Positions 1 to 5,009 of a stretch of DNA of 5,009 nucleotides are shown in pieces. Below the pieces are notes generated by a model. It saw nothing but the letters and a program-made list of their open reading frames with translations, searched no databases and was not told where the DNA came from. This DNA is from Betaproteobacteria bacterium (GTDB lineage: Bacteria; Pseudomonadota; Gammaproteobacteria; Burkholderiales; Usitatibacteraceae). The first letter of the stretch is position 1. The number at the start of each line of letters is the position of its first letter. The stretch is from NCBI GenBank assembly GCA_003105245.1, contig PQAI01000128.1, positions 1 to 5,009 of the forward strand, in the 5' to 3' direction. Position numbers and translations under genes: made by a program.

Positions 1-8
1 AATGGGGA

Positions 9-22
9 CCGGGCTAGCCCGG
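9..22 (-). terminator. Possible terminator-like palindrome at the stop codon of the cysteine-rich gene
   Basis: CCGGGCTAGCCCGG is a perfect 14-bp palindrome that contains the TAG stop codon (14-16). Read on the minus strand it can form a five-base-pair GC stem with a CTAG loop, followed by TCCCCATT up to the window edge. A second copy of the arm (CCGGGCT on the minus strand) lies about 15 bases upstream and could form a competing stem. The following T-tract is poor, so Rho-independent termination is only a possibility. Confidence 0.3.
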
Positions 23-499
23 CGCTTTCAGCCCGGCTGCCTTGAAGGCATGGACAAGCGCGGCCGGCAGGAGTTTCGCGAGTTCGGGGCCGGAGCGCGC
101 CTGCTCCCTCCCGCAACCCCCGCAGCGATAGACGGGGACGGTGACGTCGACCGCGAAGCCGGGCGTCTCCTTCCAGGCGAGCGCGGAGGACCAGGTGAGC
201 GTCTCCGCGGCCGCGGCCGGCAGCACCGCGCCGCAGCCGCCGCAGGCGTACTTCTTGAAGAGGAGGCCCTTCTCCACCCCGGCGGGAATCTTGGCGATCT
301 CGCCATCCACCATCGCGTTGAGGAGCCAGATGGGGACCTGCTGCCCCACGAAGTAGCGGTGGGGCGCGGCGCAGGAGAACACGGGGAAGCCGCGCAGCGT
401 GACCCGCATCGGCGACTCGTCGCCGGCGATGTCGGGCAGCGTCCTCGAGGCCAGGGGACCTTCGCACAGCGGGCAGGGCTTGCCTTCTCCGATGTCCAT
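14..499 (-). CDS. Small cysteine-rich, probable zinc-binding protein (hypothetical)
   Basis: Predicted 161-aa soluble protein that I cannot assign to a named family. The start at 499 is chosen because AAGGAGG lies a few bases upstream on the minus strand, ideal Shine-Dalgarno spacing; the frame stays open further upstream but without such a signal. Cysteines are arranged as pairs: C9-P-L-C12 near the N-terminus with C43 and H47 (FSCAAPH) as possible partners, then C86-GG-C89 and C126-GG-C129, which look like the two knuckles of a four-cysteine zinc ribbon. The segment between the last two pairs is Trp/Val-rich and probably beta-stranded. No signal peptide or membrane segment is visible, so it is probably cytoplasmic. 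It is divergent from the kinase gene. Metal binding is inferred from cysteine spacing only; the biological role is unknown. The stop codon TAG sits inside a perfect 14-bp palindrome. Confidence 0.82.
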   Translation of the reverse strand: MDIGEGKPCPLCEGPLASRTLPDIAGDESPMRVTLRGFPVFSCAAPHRYFVGQQVPIWLLNAMVDGEIAKIPAGVEKGLLFKKYACGGCGAVLPAAAAETLTWSSALAWKETPGFAVDVTVPVYRCGGCGREQARSGPELAKLLPAALVHAFKAAGLKAPG

Positions 500-534
500 G
501 GCGTCCTCCTTGTTCGCGTACGGCGGGTAGGCCG

Positions 535-540
535 AGTGTA
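535..540 (-). promoter_or_regulatory. Weak candidate -10 element for the cysteine-rich gene
   Basis: On the minus strand this hexamer reads TACACT, four of six matches to the sigma-70 consensus TATAAT, and it would give a leader of about 30 bases before the start at 499. No good -35 box is seen 16-18 bases upstream, so this is tentative. In the remainder of the 500-604 divergent region I see no convincing plus-strand promoter for the kinase. Confidence 0.2.
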
Positions 541-604
541 CGCCCGGCGCCATCGAAGGGTGATTGCGATTCGCGCTGCGCGCGCTCCATGGGAGAATCG
601 GTCC

Positions 605-2224
605 ATGGACCGCGCCACCTCGCCCCGCGACCGCCCCGTCGGCCTGCCCGGATTCTCCCCGGCCCTGCGCCCGGCGACCGTCGTCGCCGCGTTCGTCGCG
701 CTCTACCTCTTCCTCGACTGGCTGAGCTTCGTCCACGCGATCAACGCCTTCGGCGTCACGCCCTGGAACCCGCAGCCCGCGCTCGCCGTCGCGCTCCTGG
801 CCTTCGCCGGGCAGCGCGCGATCCCCGCGGTGCTGGCGGCCGTCGTCCTCTCCGAGATCGTCGTCCGCGGCGCCCCCGCGCCGGCCGTGGCCACCGCCTT
901 CGCGGCCCTGGCCCTCACGCTCGGCTACGCCGCCACGGCGCAGTGGCTGGTGAGCCGCCACGGCCCGCGCCTGCCCATGGCCTCGCACGCGGACCTCGCG
1001 AGGCTGCTGGCGGGCATCGCCGGCGGGACGCTGCTCACCGGCGCGCTCTTCATCGGCTCGCTCATCGCCTCGGGATACGCCCCCGCCGGCCCCGCGCCCG
1101 AGGTGCTGCTGCAGTTCTGGATCGGCGACGGCGTGGGCCTGGTGGTGACGCTCCCCCTGATCCTGGTCCTCGTGGATCCCGCGCGCCGCGGCCAGCTTCG
1201 CGCCGCGCTGGCCCAGCGCGAGTCGCTCCTGCAGCTCGCGGTCACCGCGGCCGTGCTCTGGTTCGTGCTGAAGGGGCCGCCCTCCGAGCAGGTGAAGTAC
1301 TTCTACCTCCTGTTCCTGCCGGTGGTCTGGATCGCCGCGCGCCAGGGGCTGGCCGGCGCGGCGGTGGCCATCGGGATCGTCCAGGCCGGCATCGCGATCG
1401 AGGTGCACGGCAGCGCCTACGAGAGCCTCACCGTGTTCGAGCTGCAGGCCGAGGTGATCGCGCTGGCCATCACCGGCCTCTTCCTCGGCATGACGGTCGA
1501 CGAGCGCCAGCGCCTGGGCGAGGAGCTTCGCCGGTCGCTGCACCTCGCGGCCGCCGGCAGGATGGCCGCGGCACTCGCCCACGAGCTGAACCAGCCGCTC
1601 ACGGCCCTCACGAGCTACGCCGCCTCCGCCCGCCGCCTGGCCTCGGCCCCGGAGCCGGCGCGCGAGCCGCTCGGGGGAGCGCTCGACAAGCTCGTGGCCG
1701 AGGCGCAGCGCGCGGCCCTCGTGGTGCGGCGCATGCGCGACTTCTTCCGCACCGGCGCGGTCGACCTGCGGCCGACGCGCTGCGAAGAGGTCGCGCGCGC
1801 CGTCGTCGACTCCGCCCGCGCCGAGGCGCAGGCGCAGGGCGTGGAGATCGTGCTCGATGCCGCGCCGGCGCCCGAGGTGCTGGCCGACGCCCTGCAGGTC
1901 GAGATCGTGCTGCGCAACCTCGTGGCCAACGCGGTGCAGGCGCTCGCCTCGACGCCGGCGCCGCGAACCGTGCGCGTGGAGATCGCCCACGACGGCGGGC
2001 CCTTCGTGGTCCTCACCGTGCGCGACAACGGCCCCGGCATCTCCGCCCAGGCGCGGGCGCGCCTCTTCGAGCCCTTCGCGACCACGCGCGCCAGCGGCAT
2101 GGGCATGGGGCTCGCCATCGGGCGGGCCATCGTGGAGGCCCACGGCGGCCGGCTGTGGGCGGAGGAGGGGCCCGGCGGCTGCTTCCGCTTCACGCTCCCG
2201 GCAGGCGAGGCGGCCGATGACTGA
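605..2224 (+). CDS. MASE1-domain sensor histidine kinase
   Basis: Predicted 539-aa membrane histidine kinase that autophosphorylates and passes phosphate to the regulator encoded next to it. The N-terminal ~300 residues are polytopic (about eight hydrophobic segments between residues 22 and 296) and resemble MASE1: TPWNPQPALA at 52-61 and FWIGDGVGLVVTLPL at 171-185. The kinase core follows: HisKA with H-box AHELNQPLTAL and phospho-acceptor H326; N-box with N438 and N442; G1 box DNGPG at 474-478; F-box LFEPF at 487-491; G2 box GMGMGLA at 498-504. All catalytic boxes look intact, and the core resembles the FixL/DctB-type group. No PAS or receiver domain is visible, so sensing is presumably by the membrane domain, whose ligand is unknown. 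ATG 605 is chosen because GGGAGA lies upstream and the membrane domain begins shortly after it; the open frame upstream is low-complexity and antisense to another gene. Its last 8 bases overlap the regulator gene. Confidence 0.95.
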   Translation: MDRATSPRDRPVGLPGFSPALRPATVVAAFVALYLFLDWLSFVHAINAFGVTPWNPQPALAVALLAFAGQRAIPAVLAAVVLSEIVVRGAPAPAVATAFAALALTLGYAATAQWLVSRHGPRLPMASHADLARLLAGIAGGTLLTGALFIGSLIASGYAPAGPAPEVLLQFWIGDGVGLVVTLPLILVLVDPARRGQLRAALAQRESLLQLAVTAAVLWFVLKGPPSEQVKYFYLLFLPVVWIAARQGLAGAAVAIGIVQAGIAIEVHGSAYESLTVFELQAEVIALAITGLFLGMTVDERQRLGEELRRSLHLAAAGRMAAALAHELNQPLTALTSYAASARRLASAPEPAREPLGGALDKLVAEAQRAALVVRRMRDFFRTGAVDLRPTRCEEVARAVVDSARAEAQAQGVEIVLDAAPAPEVLADALQVEIVLRNLVANAVQALASTPAPRTVRVEIAHDGGPFVVLTVRDNGPGISAQARARLFEPFATTRASGMGMGLAIGRAIVEAHGGRLWAEEGPGGCFRFTLPAGEAADD

Positions 2225-2828
2225 GCCCGCCGCCGCGCTCACCGTGTTCGTCGTGGACGACGACGCGTCGGTGCGCGATTCGCTCGCGCTCCTCCTCAGC
2301 CTCAACGGCCACGCCACGGCCGTCTTCGCGAGCGCCGAGGACTTCCTCGCGGCCGCGCGCCCGGACTGGGCCGGCTGCGCCGTCGTCGACATCCGCATGC
2401 CCGGCATGGACGGCCTCGCGCTCCTCGGCGCGATGAAGGAGCGCGGCATCGCGCTGCCCGCCGTGATCGTCACCGCGCACGGCGACGTGGCTTCCGCGCG
2501 CGCCGCCTTCAAGGGCGACGCCGTCGACTTCCTGGAGAAGCCCTTCGAGGAGGCCGCCCTCCTCGCGGCGGTGGAGGCGTGCTTCGCGCGCGAGCGCCGG
2601 CGGCTTGCCTCCGGCCACGAGGAGCGGCGGCGCAACGCGAGCCTGGAGTCGCTCTCCGCGCGCGAGCGCGAGGTGCTGGACCTGCTGCTGCAGGGGCTGC
2701 ACAACCGCGACGTGGCCGAGCGCTTCGGGATCAGCCCGCGCACCGTCGAGGTCCACAAGGCGCGCATCCTCGCCAAGCTCGGGGCGAAGAACGTGGTGGA
2801 CCTCATCCGGCTCCTCAACCGGACCTGA
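2217..2828 (+). CDS. FixJ-family response regulator, LuxR-type HTH output
   Basis: Predicted 203-aa cytoplasmic transcription regulator. The receiver domain (about residues 8-122) has the acidic pocket D14/D15, phospho-acceptor D58 in VVDIRMPGMDG, switch threonine T86 and the conserved lysine K108 in EKPF; all are present, so it should be phosphorylatable. After a short Arg/Glu-rich linker, residues about 143-200 form a GerE/LuxR helix-turn-helix: LSAREREVLDLLLQG, then the recognition region ISPRTVEVHKARILAKLGA. Length and order match the FixJ/NarL-like two-domain class. The start ATG overlaps the kinase stop (ATGACTGA, 8 bases), indicating translational coupling and a cognate pair. A GAGG-like purine run just upstream is inside the kinase gene. 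The target genes are not known; the tandem palindrome immediately after its stop codon is a candidate binding site. Confidence 0.95.
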   Translation: MTEPAAALTVFVVDDDASVRDSLALLLSLNGHATAVFASAEDFLAAARPDWAGCAVVDIRMPGMDGLALLGAMKERGIALPAVIVTAHGDVASARAAFKGDAVDFLEKPFEEAALLAAVEACFARERRRLASGHEERRRNASLESLSAREREVLDLLLQGLHNRDVAERFGISPRTVEVHKARILAKLGAKNVVDLIRLLNRT

Positions 2829-2852
2829 CCCGTACGGGACTTCCCGTACGGG
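2829..2852. promoter_or_regulatory. Tandem palindrome CCCGTACGGG-ACTT-CCCGTACGGG: candidate operator or terminator hairpin
   Basis: Two identical copies of the 10-bp palindrome CCCGTACGGG are separated by ACTT, beginning directly after the regulator's stop codon. The inner part, TACGGG-ACTT-CCCGTA, is a perfect dyad with a 4-base spacer, the geometry expected for a dimeric LuxR/FixJ-type regulator site. As RNA it would form a 10-bp stem with a 4-base loop, which could act as a terminator, but the next bases are GGCGCCGCG and the only T-run (TTTT, 2863-2866) is 10 bases further on. I favour an operator, possibly with a dual role; this is inference. Confidence 0.5.
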
Positions 2853-2862
2853 GCGCCGCGAA

Positions 2863-2891
2863 TTTTCCTCCGTCTCCCCGGCCGCTAACCT
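2863..2891 (+). promoter_or_regulatory. Weak candidate promoter upstream of the transporter operon
   Basis: TTTTCC (2863-2868) and TAACCT (2886-2891) are spaced by 17 bases, but each matches only three of six sigma-70 consensus positions. A start near 2898 would put the centre of the tandem palindrome at about -57, a plausible position for an activator. The weak boxes would fit an activator-dependent promoter. Low confidence. Confidence 0.22.
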
Positions 2892-2946
2892 TCGTCCCAG
2901 GAGGAACGGACCGCCGGCGCATCCGCGCGCGGCGCCCGGCCGCGCC

Positions 2947-3276
2947 ATGACCGCCCTGACCACGCTTCTCTATCCGGAACTCGCAGGCTTCGCTCCCGAC
3001 GAGCGGGACCGCGCGCTCGAGCGCGCGCGTCGCCGCCCGCTCGACTGGGTGGAGCTCGCGGGGCTCGGGTTCGCCGTGGTGGGCGTGGCCCTCCTCACCC
3101 GCTACGGCGTCGACGGCCTCGCCCTCCTCGAGCGGCTGTCGGCGGCCACCGCCAACTTCGTCCTCGCCGTGCCGCTGCTCGCGGTGGCCGCGGGGCCCTT
3201 CCTGTGGCGCCGCACGCGCCGCGCCCTGCGCGAGGAGCTGGGCGGCGGCCGGATCGCGCCGTCGCGCCGCCCATGA
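2947..3276 (+). CDS. Small two-TM membrane protein, hypothetical, coupled to the antiporter gene
   Basis: Predicted 109-aa protein with a soluble N-terminus rich in Asp, Glu and Arg (PELAGFAPDERDRAL, then ERARRRPLDWVELAG), a hydrophobic segment at about residues 36-53, a second at about 70-88, and a basic tail (WRRTRRALREEL). No known domain is recognised; it resembles uncharacterised small two-TM proteins that I recall from betaproteobacteria, which is memory and not a search result. ATG 2947 is the only usable start in the frame after the regulator's stop. No Shine-Dalgarno sits directly before it; a perfect AGGAGG lies 42 bases upstream (2899-2904), with a potential hairpin between. The stop overlaps the next start as ATGA, so it is probably co-translated with the antiporter-like gene and may be an accessory partner. 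It could also be a leader gene for coupling only. Confidence 0.72.
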   Translation: MTALTTLLYPELAGFAPDERDRALERARRRPLDWVELAGLGFAVVGVALLTRYGVDGLALLERLSAATANFVLAVPLLAVAAGPFLWRRTRRALREELGGGRIAPSRRP

Positions 3277-4538
3277 TCGCCACCCCCACCCTCATCCAGT
3301 CGATCGGCGCCGCGCTCTTCGCGATCGCGCTGGTGCACACCTTCTCGACCAAGTTCTTCGAGCGCCTGGCGCACCGCACGCCGGACCACGCCGGGATCTG
3401 GCACCTGCTGGGCGAGGTCGAGATCGTCTTCGGCGTCTGGGCCGGCGCCCTCATCCTCGCGATGATGCTGGTGGCGGGGCGCGATTCGGCCACCACCTAC
3501 CTCGACTCGCGCGACTTCACCGAGCCGCTCTTCGTCTTCGCGATCATGGTGATCGCGGGCAGCCGGCCGATCCTGGAGCTCGCCAGCGCGAGCGTGCGCA
3601 TCACGGCGGGCGCGCTGCCGTTGGCGGGCGCGCAGGCCATGTACTTCACGGTGCTCGCCTTCGTGCCGCTGCTGGGCTCCTTCATCACCGAGCCGGCGGC
3701 GATGACGCTCGCCGCCCTGATCCTTCGCGACCGCTTCTTCGCCTCGGGGCTGTCGAACCGGCTCATGTACGCGACCGTGGGCACGCTCTTCGTCAACATC
3801 TCCATCGGCGGCACGCTCACCTCGTTCGCCGCGCCCCCGGTCCTGATGGTGGCCTCGAAGTGGGGCTGGGACACGTCCTTCATGATGAGCACCTTCGGCT
3901 GGCGCGCGGGCCTCGCCGTCGTGATCAACGCGGCGATCGTCACCTGGATGTACCGCCGCGAGCTGGCCGCCCTCGAGGTGAAGCCCGAGCCCGCCCGCGT
4001 GGGGCTTCCCAAGCCCGTCCTGCTGCTGCACGCGGGGTTGATGGTGGCCGTCGTCATGTTCGCGCACCATCCGGCGCTCTTCCTCGGCCTGCTGCTGCTC
4101 TTCCTGGGCTTCGCGACGGCCTACCCGCAGTACCAGGACCGCATCATCCTGCGCGAGGGGCTGCTGGTGGCGTTCTTCCTCGCGGGGCTCGTGGTGCTGG
4201 GCGGCCAGCAGCGCTGGTGGCTGGAGCCGCTGCTGCGCGGGATGGACTCGGACGCCGTCTTCTACGGGGCGGCCGCGCTCACCGCGGTCACCGACAACGC
4301 GGCGCTCACCTACCTCGGCTCGCTGGTCGAGGGGCTGAGCGACGACTTCAAGTACTCGCTGGTCGCCGGCGCCGTGGCCGGAGGCGGGCTCACCGTGATC
4401 GCCAACGCGCCCAACCCGGCGGGCTTCGCGATCCTGCGCCGCAGCTTCCACGACGAGGCGATCCACCCCTGGGGACTCTTCACCGCGGCGCTCACGCCGA
4501 CGCTGGTGGCGATCCTGTTCCTGAAGGTCCTGCGCTGA
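3273..4538 (+). CDS. Putative Na+/H+ antiporter (ion-transporter superfamily, Na_H_antiport_3-like)
   Basis: Predicted 421-aa inner-membrane transporter with about ten or more hydrophobic segments across its length. It resembles the family annotated as putative Na+/H+ antiporter within the ArsB/NhaD ion-transporter superfamily. Two related signature pairs are visible: FITEPAAMTLAAL (137-149) followed by GGTLTSFAAPPV (179-190), and AVTDNAALTYLGSL (338-351) followed by GGLTVIANAPNPAG (371-384). Such paired TM-break motifs are what a two-repeat transporter with inverted halves would show; E140 and D341 are candidate ion-coupling residues. A hydrophilic stretch at about 227-247 probably links the halves. 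Length agrees with the family. The start ATG overlaps the stop of the preceding gene (ATGA); an alternative start at 3204 would add 23 Arg/Pro-rich residues inside that gene and is rejected. The ion specificity is not shown by the sequence; family function is largely inferred by homology. Confidence 0.85.
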   Translation: MIATPTLIQSIGAALFAIALVHTFSTKFFERLAHRTPDHAGIWHLLGEVEIVFGVWAGALILAMMLVAGRDSATTYLDSRDFTEPLFVFAIMVIAGSRPILELASASVRITAGALPLAGAQAMYFTVLAFVPLLGSFITEPAAMTLAALILRDRFFASGLSNRLMYATVGTLFVNISIGGTLTSFAAPPVLMVASKWGWDTSFMMSTFGWRAGLAVVINAAIVTWMYRRELAALEVKPEPARVGLPKPVLLLHAGLMVAVVMFAHHPALFLGLLLLFLGFATAYPQYQDRIILREGLLVAFFLAGLVVLGGQQRWWLEPLLRGMDSDAVFYGAAALTAVTDNAALTYLGSLVEGLSDDFKYSLVAGAVAGGGLTVIANAPNPAGFAILRRSFHDEAIHPWGLFTAALTPTLVAILFLKVLR

Positions 4539-4539
4539 C

Positions 4540-4553
4540 GGCGCCCGAGCGCC
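4540..4553 (+). repeat. Short GC inverted repeat between antiporter-like gene and small TM gene
   Basis: GGCGC-CCGA-GCGCC gives a five-base-pair stem with a 4-base loop directly after the antiporter stop codon. No T-tract follows, so a terminator is unlikely; it could be an mRNA-processing or stability hairpin, or chance in GC-rich sequence. Confidence 0.3.
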
Positions 4554-4579
4554 GCCGGGATGGAGGAGGAGAAGAAGAA

Positions 4580-4768
4580 ATGAACGTCATCAACGACGTG
4601 CTGATGTGGCTGGAGTCGCTGCCCGCGGATTTCGCCTTCCTGCTGGCCATCCCGTTCGCCGTGGCGCTGGCGGGATGGCTCGTGGACCGGCCCAAGCGCG
4701 TGCGGCGCAGGCCACGCCCCGCCGCGGCCCCCAAGCCCCGCGCCCGCGACGCCCTGCACCCGGGCTGA
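4580..4768 (+). CDS. Small single-TM basic protein, hypothetical
   Basis: Predicted 62-aa protein. Residues 1-16 are a short polar/amphipathic N-terminus (MNVINDVLMWLESLPADF), residues about 17-35 form one transmembrane helix (FAFLLAIPFAVALAGWLV), and the rest is an Arg/Pro/Ala-rich basic tail (RPKRVRRRPRPAAAPKPR) that by the positive-inside rule should face the cytoplasm. The start is well supported: GGAGGAGG at 4562-4569 lies upstream in a purine-rich leader, among the strongest ribosome sites in the window. It follows the antiporter-like gene after 41 bases with no convincing terminator, so it may be in the same transcript. It belongs to no family I recognise. The short length leaves some doubt, but the strong ribosome site plus a clean hydrophobic helix argue that it is translated. 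Confidence 0.68.
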   Translation: MNVINDVLMWLESLPADFAFLLAIPFAVALAGWLVDRPKRVRRRPRPAAAPKPRARDALHPG

Positions 4769-4775
4769 GGACGCC

Positions 4776-5009
4776 CTAGGCGCCGGTGCCGCCGACGGTG
4801 AGGCCCTCGATGCGGATCGTGGGCTGGCCCACGCCCACCGGCACGCTCTGGCCTTCCTTGCCGCAGGTGCCGATGCCAGGATCGAGCGACATGTCGTTGC
4901 CGATCATGGACACGCGGGTGAGCGCGTCGGGACCATTGCCGATGAGGGTGGCCCCCTTCACGGGGTACTGCAGCTTCCCGCCCTCGATCCACCACGCCTC
5001 GGCGGCCGA
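4776..5009 (-). CDS. tldD: Metalloprotease TldD, C-terminal 77 residues (5' end beyond window)
   Basis: The minus-strand frame reaches the window edge and encodes the last 77 residues of TldD, the partner of TldE/PmbA in a zinc metalloprotease that degrades or matures peptides (microcin B17 processing and CcdA turnover in Escherichia coli). Recognisable conserved stretches are [51 protein letters not shown] and the terminal LTVGGTGA, which match the usual TldD C-terminus in order and position. The HExxH-type metal site lies upstream, outside the window, so integrity of the full protein cannot be judged. The gene converges on the small TM gene with only 7 bases between the stop codons. An internal ATG at 4961 is not the true start because family sequence continues upstream to the edge. 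Confidence 0.95.
   Translation of the reverse strand, partial: SAAEAWWIEGGKLQYPVKGATLIGNGPDALTRVSMIGNDMSLDPGIGTCGKEGQSVPVGVGQPTIRIEGLTVGGTGA

Noticed and set aside
2..604. N-terminal extension of the kinase by 201 codons
   Set aside because: The extension is low-complexity, lies antisense to the cysteine-rich gene, and crosses the divergent intergenic region; ATG 605 has a ribosome site and leads directly into the membrane domain.
500..604. A copy of the tandem palindrome in the divergent region (GTACGGC ... GCCGAGTGTAC, about 518-541)
   Set aside because: The arms match only with a 3-base insertion and the spacing differs from the 2829-2852 element, so it is not a convincing second site.
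14..2818. A 934-codon open frame on the minus strand running through the regulator and kinase genes into the cysteine-rich gene
   Set aside because: Only the last 161 codons form a plausible protein with a ribosome site. The rest is His/Arg/Gly-rich low-complexity translation antisense to intact kinase and regulator domains, as expected from third-position GC bias.
2605..2946. Upstream extension of the small two-TM gene into the regulator gene
   Set aside because: The frame is open but Ser/Arg/Pro-rich and lies within the regulator's HTH coding region; no alternative start codon exists between the regulator stop and ATG 2947.
3102..4466. A 454-codon minus-strand open frame opposite the antiporter-like gene
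   Set aside because: Composition is extreme (His, Arg, Glu, Gln repeats) with no hydrophobic or domain pattern; it mirrors the transporter codons on the opposite strand.
4776..4961. A complete 61-aa gene starting at 4961
   Set aside because: TldD family sequence continues upstream in frame to the window edge, so this is an internal methionine of tldD.

Overview
The window is very GC-rich with strong third-position GC bias, so most reading frames stay open by chance. Gene content (a TldD C-terminus, a MASE1-type sensor kinase with a FixJ/LuxR-type regulator, a Proteobacteria-type Na+/H+ antiporter-like protein) suggests a high-GC proteobacterium, most likely a betaproteobacterium. This placement is an inference from composition and familiarity with the families; no marker in the window fixes the taxon.

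Layout: (1) 14-499, minus strand, a small cysteine-rich protein with two apparent zinc sites. (2) A 105-bp divergent intergenic region. (3) 605-2828, plus strand, a two-component pair with an 8-bp gene overlap: a polytopic MASE1 sensor histidine kinase and a FixJ-like response regulator with a LuxR-type HTH. (4) A 118-bp gap that starts with a striking element, two copies of the palindrome CCCGTACGGG separated by ACTT, followed by an unusual leader. (5) 2947-4538, plus strand, a small two-TM protein overlapping by ATGA with a 421-aa antiporter-like membrane protein. (6) 4580-4768, plus strand, a 62-aa single-TM basic protein behind a very strong Shine-Dalgarno. (7) 4776 to the window edge, minus strand, the C-terminal end of tldD, convergent with the preceding gene.

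How the genes may work together: the kinase and regulator almost certainly form one phosphorelay. The tandem palindrome lies between the regulator gene and the transporter operon, so the regulator may control the downstream membrane-protein genes. That link is a hypothesis. The same element could instead be a transcription-terminator hairpin. The outer genes (the zinc-binding protein and tldD) have no evident functional tie to the central unit. I saw no mobile element, CRISPR array, tRNA or rRNA.
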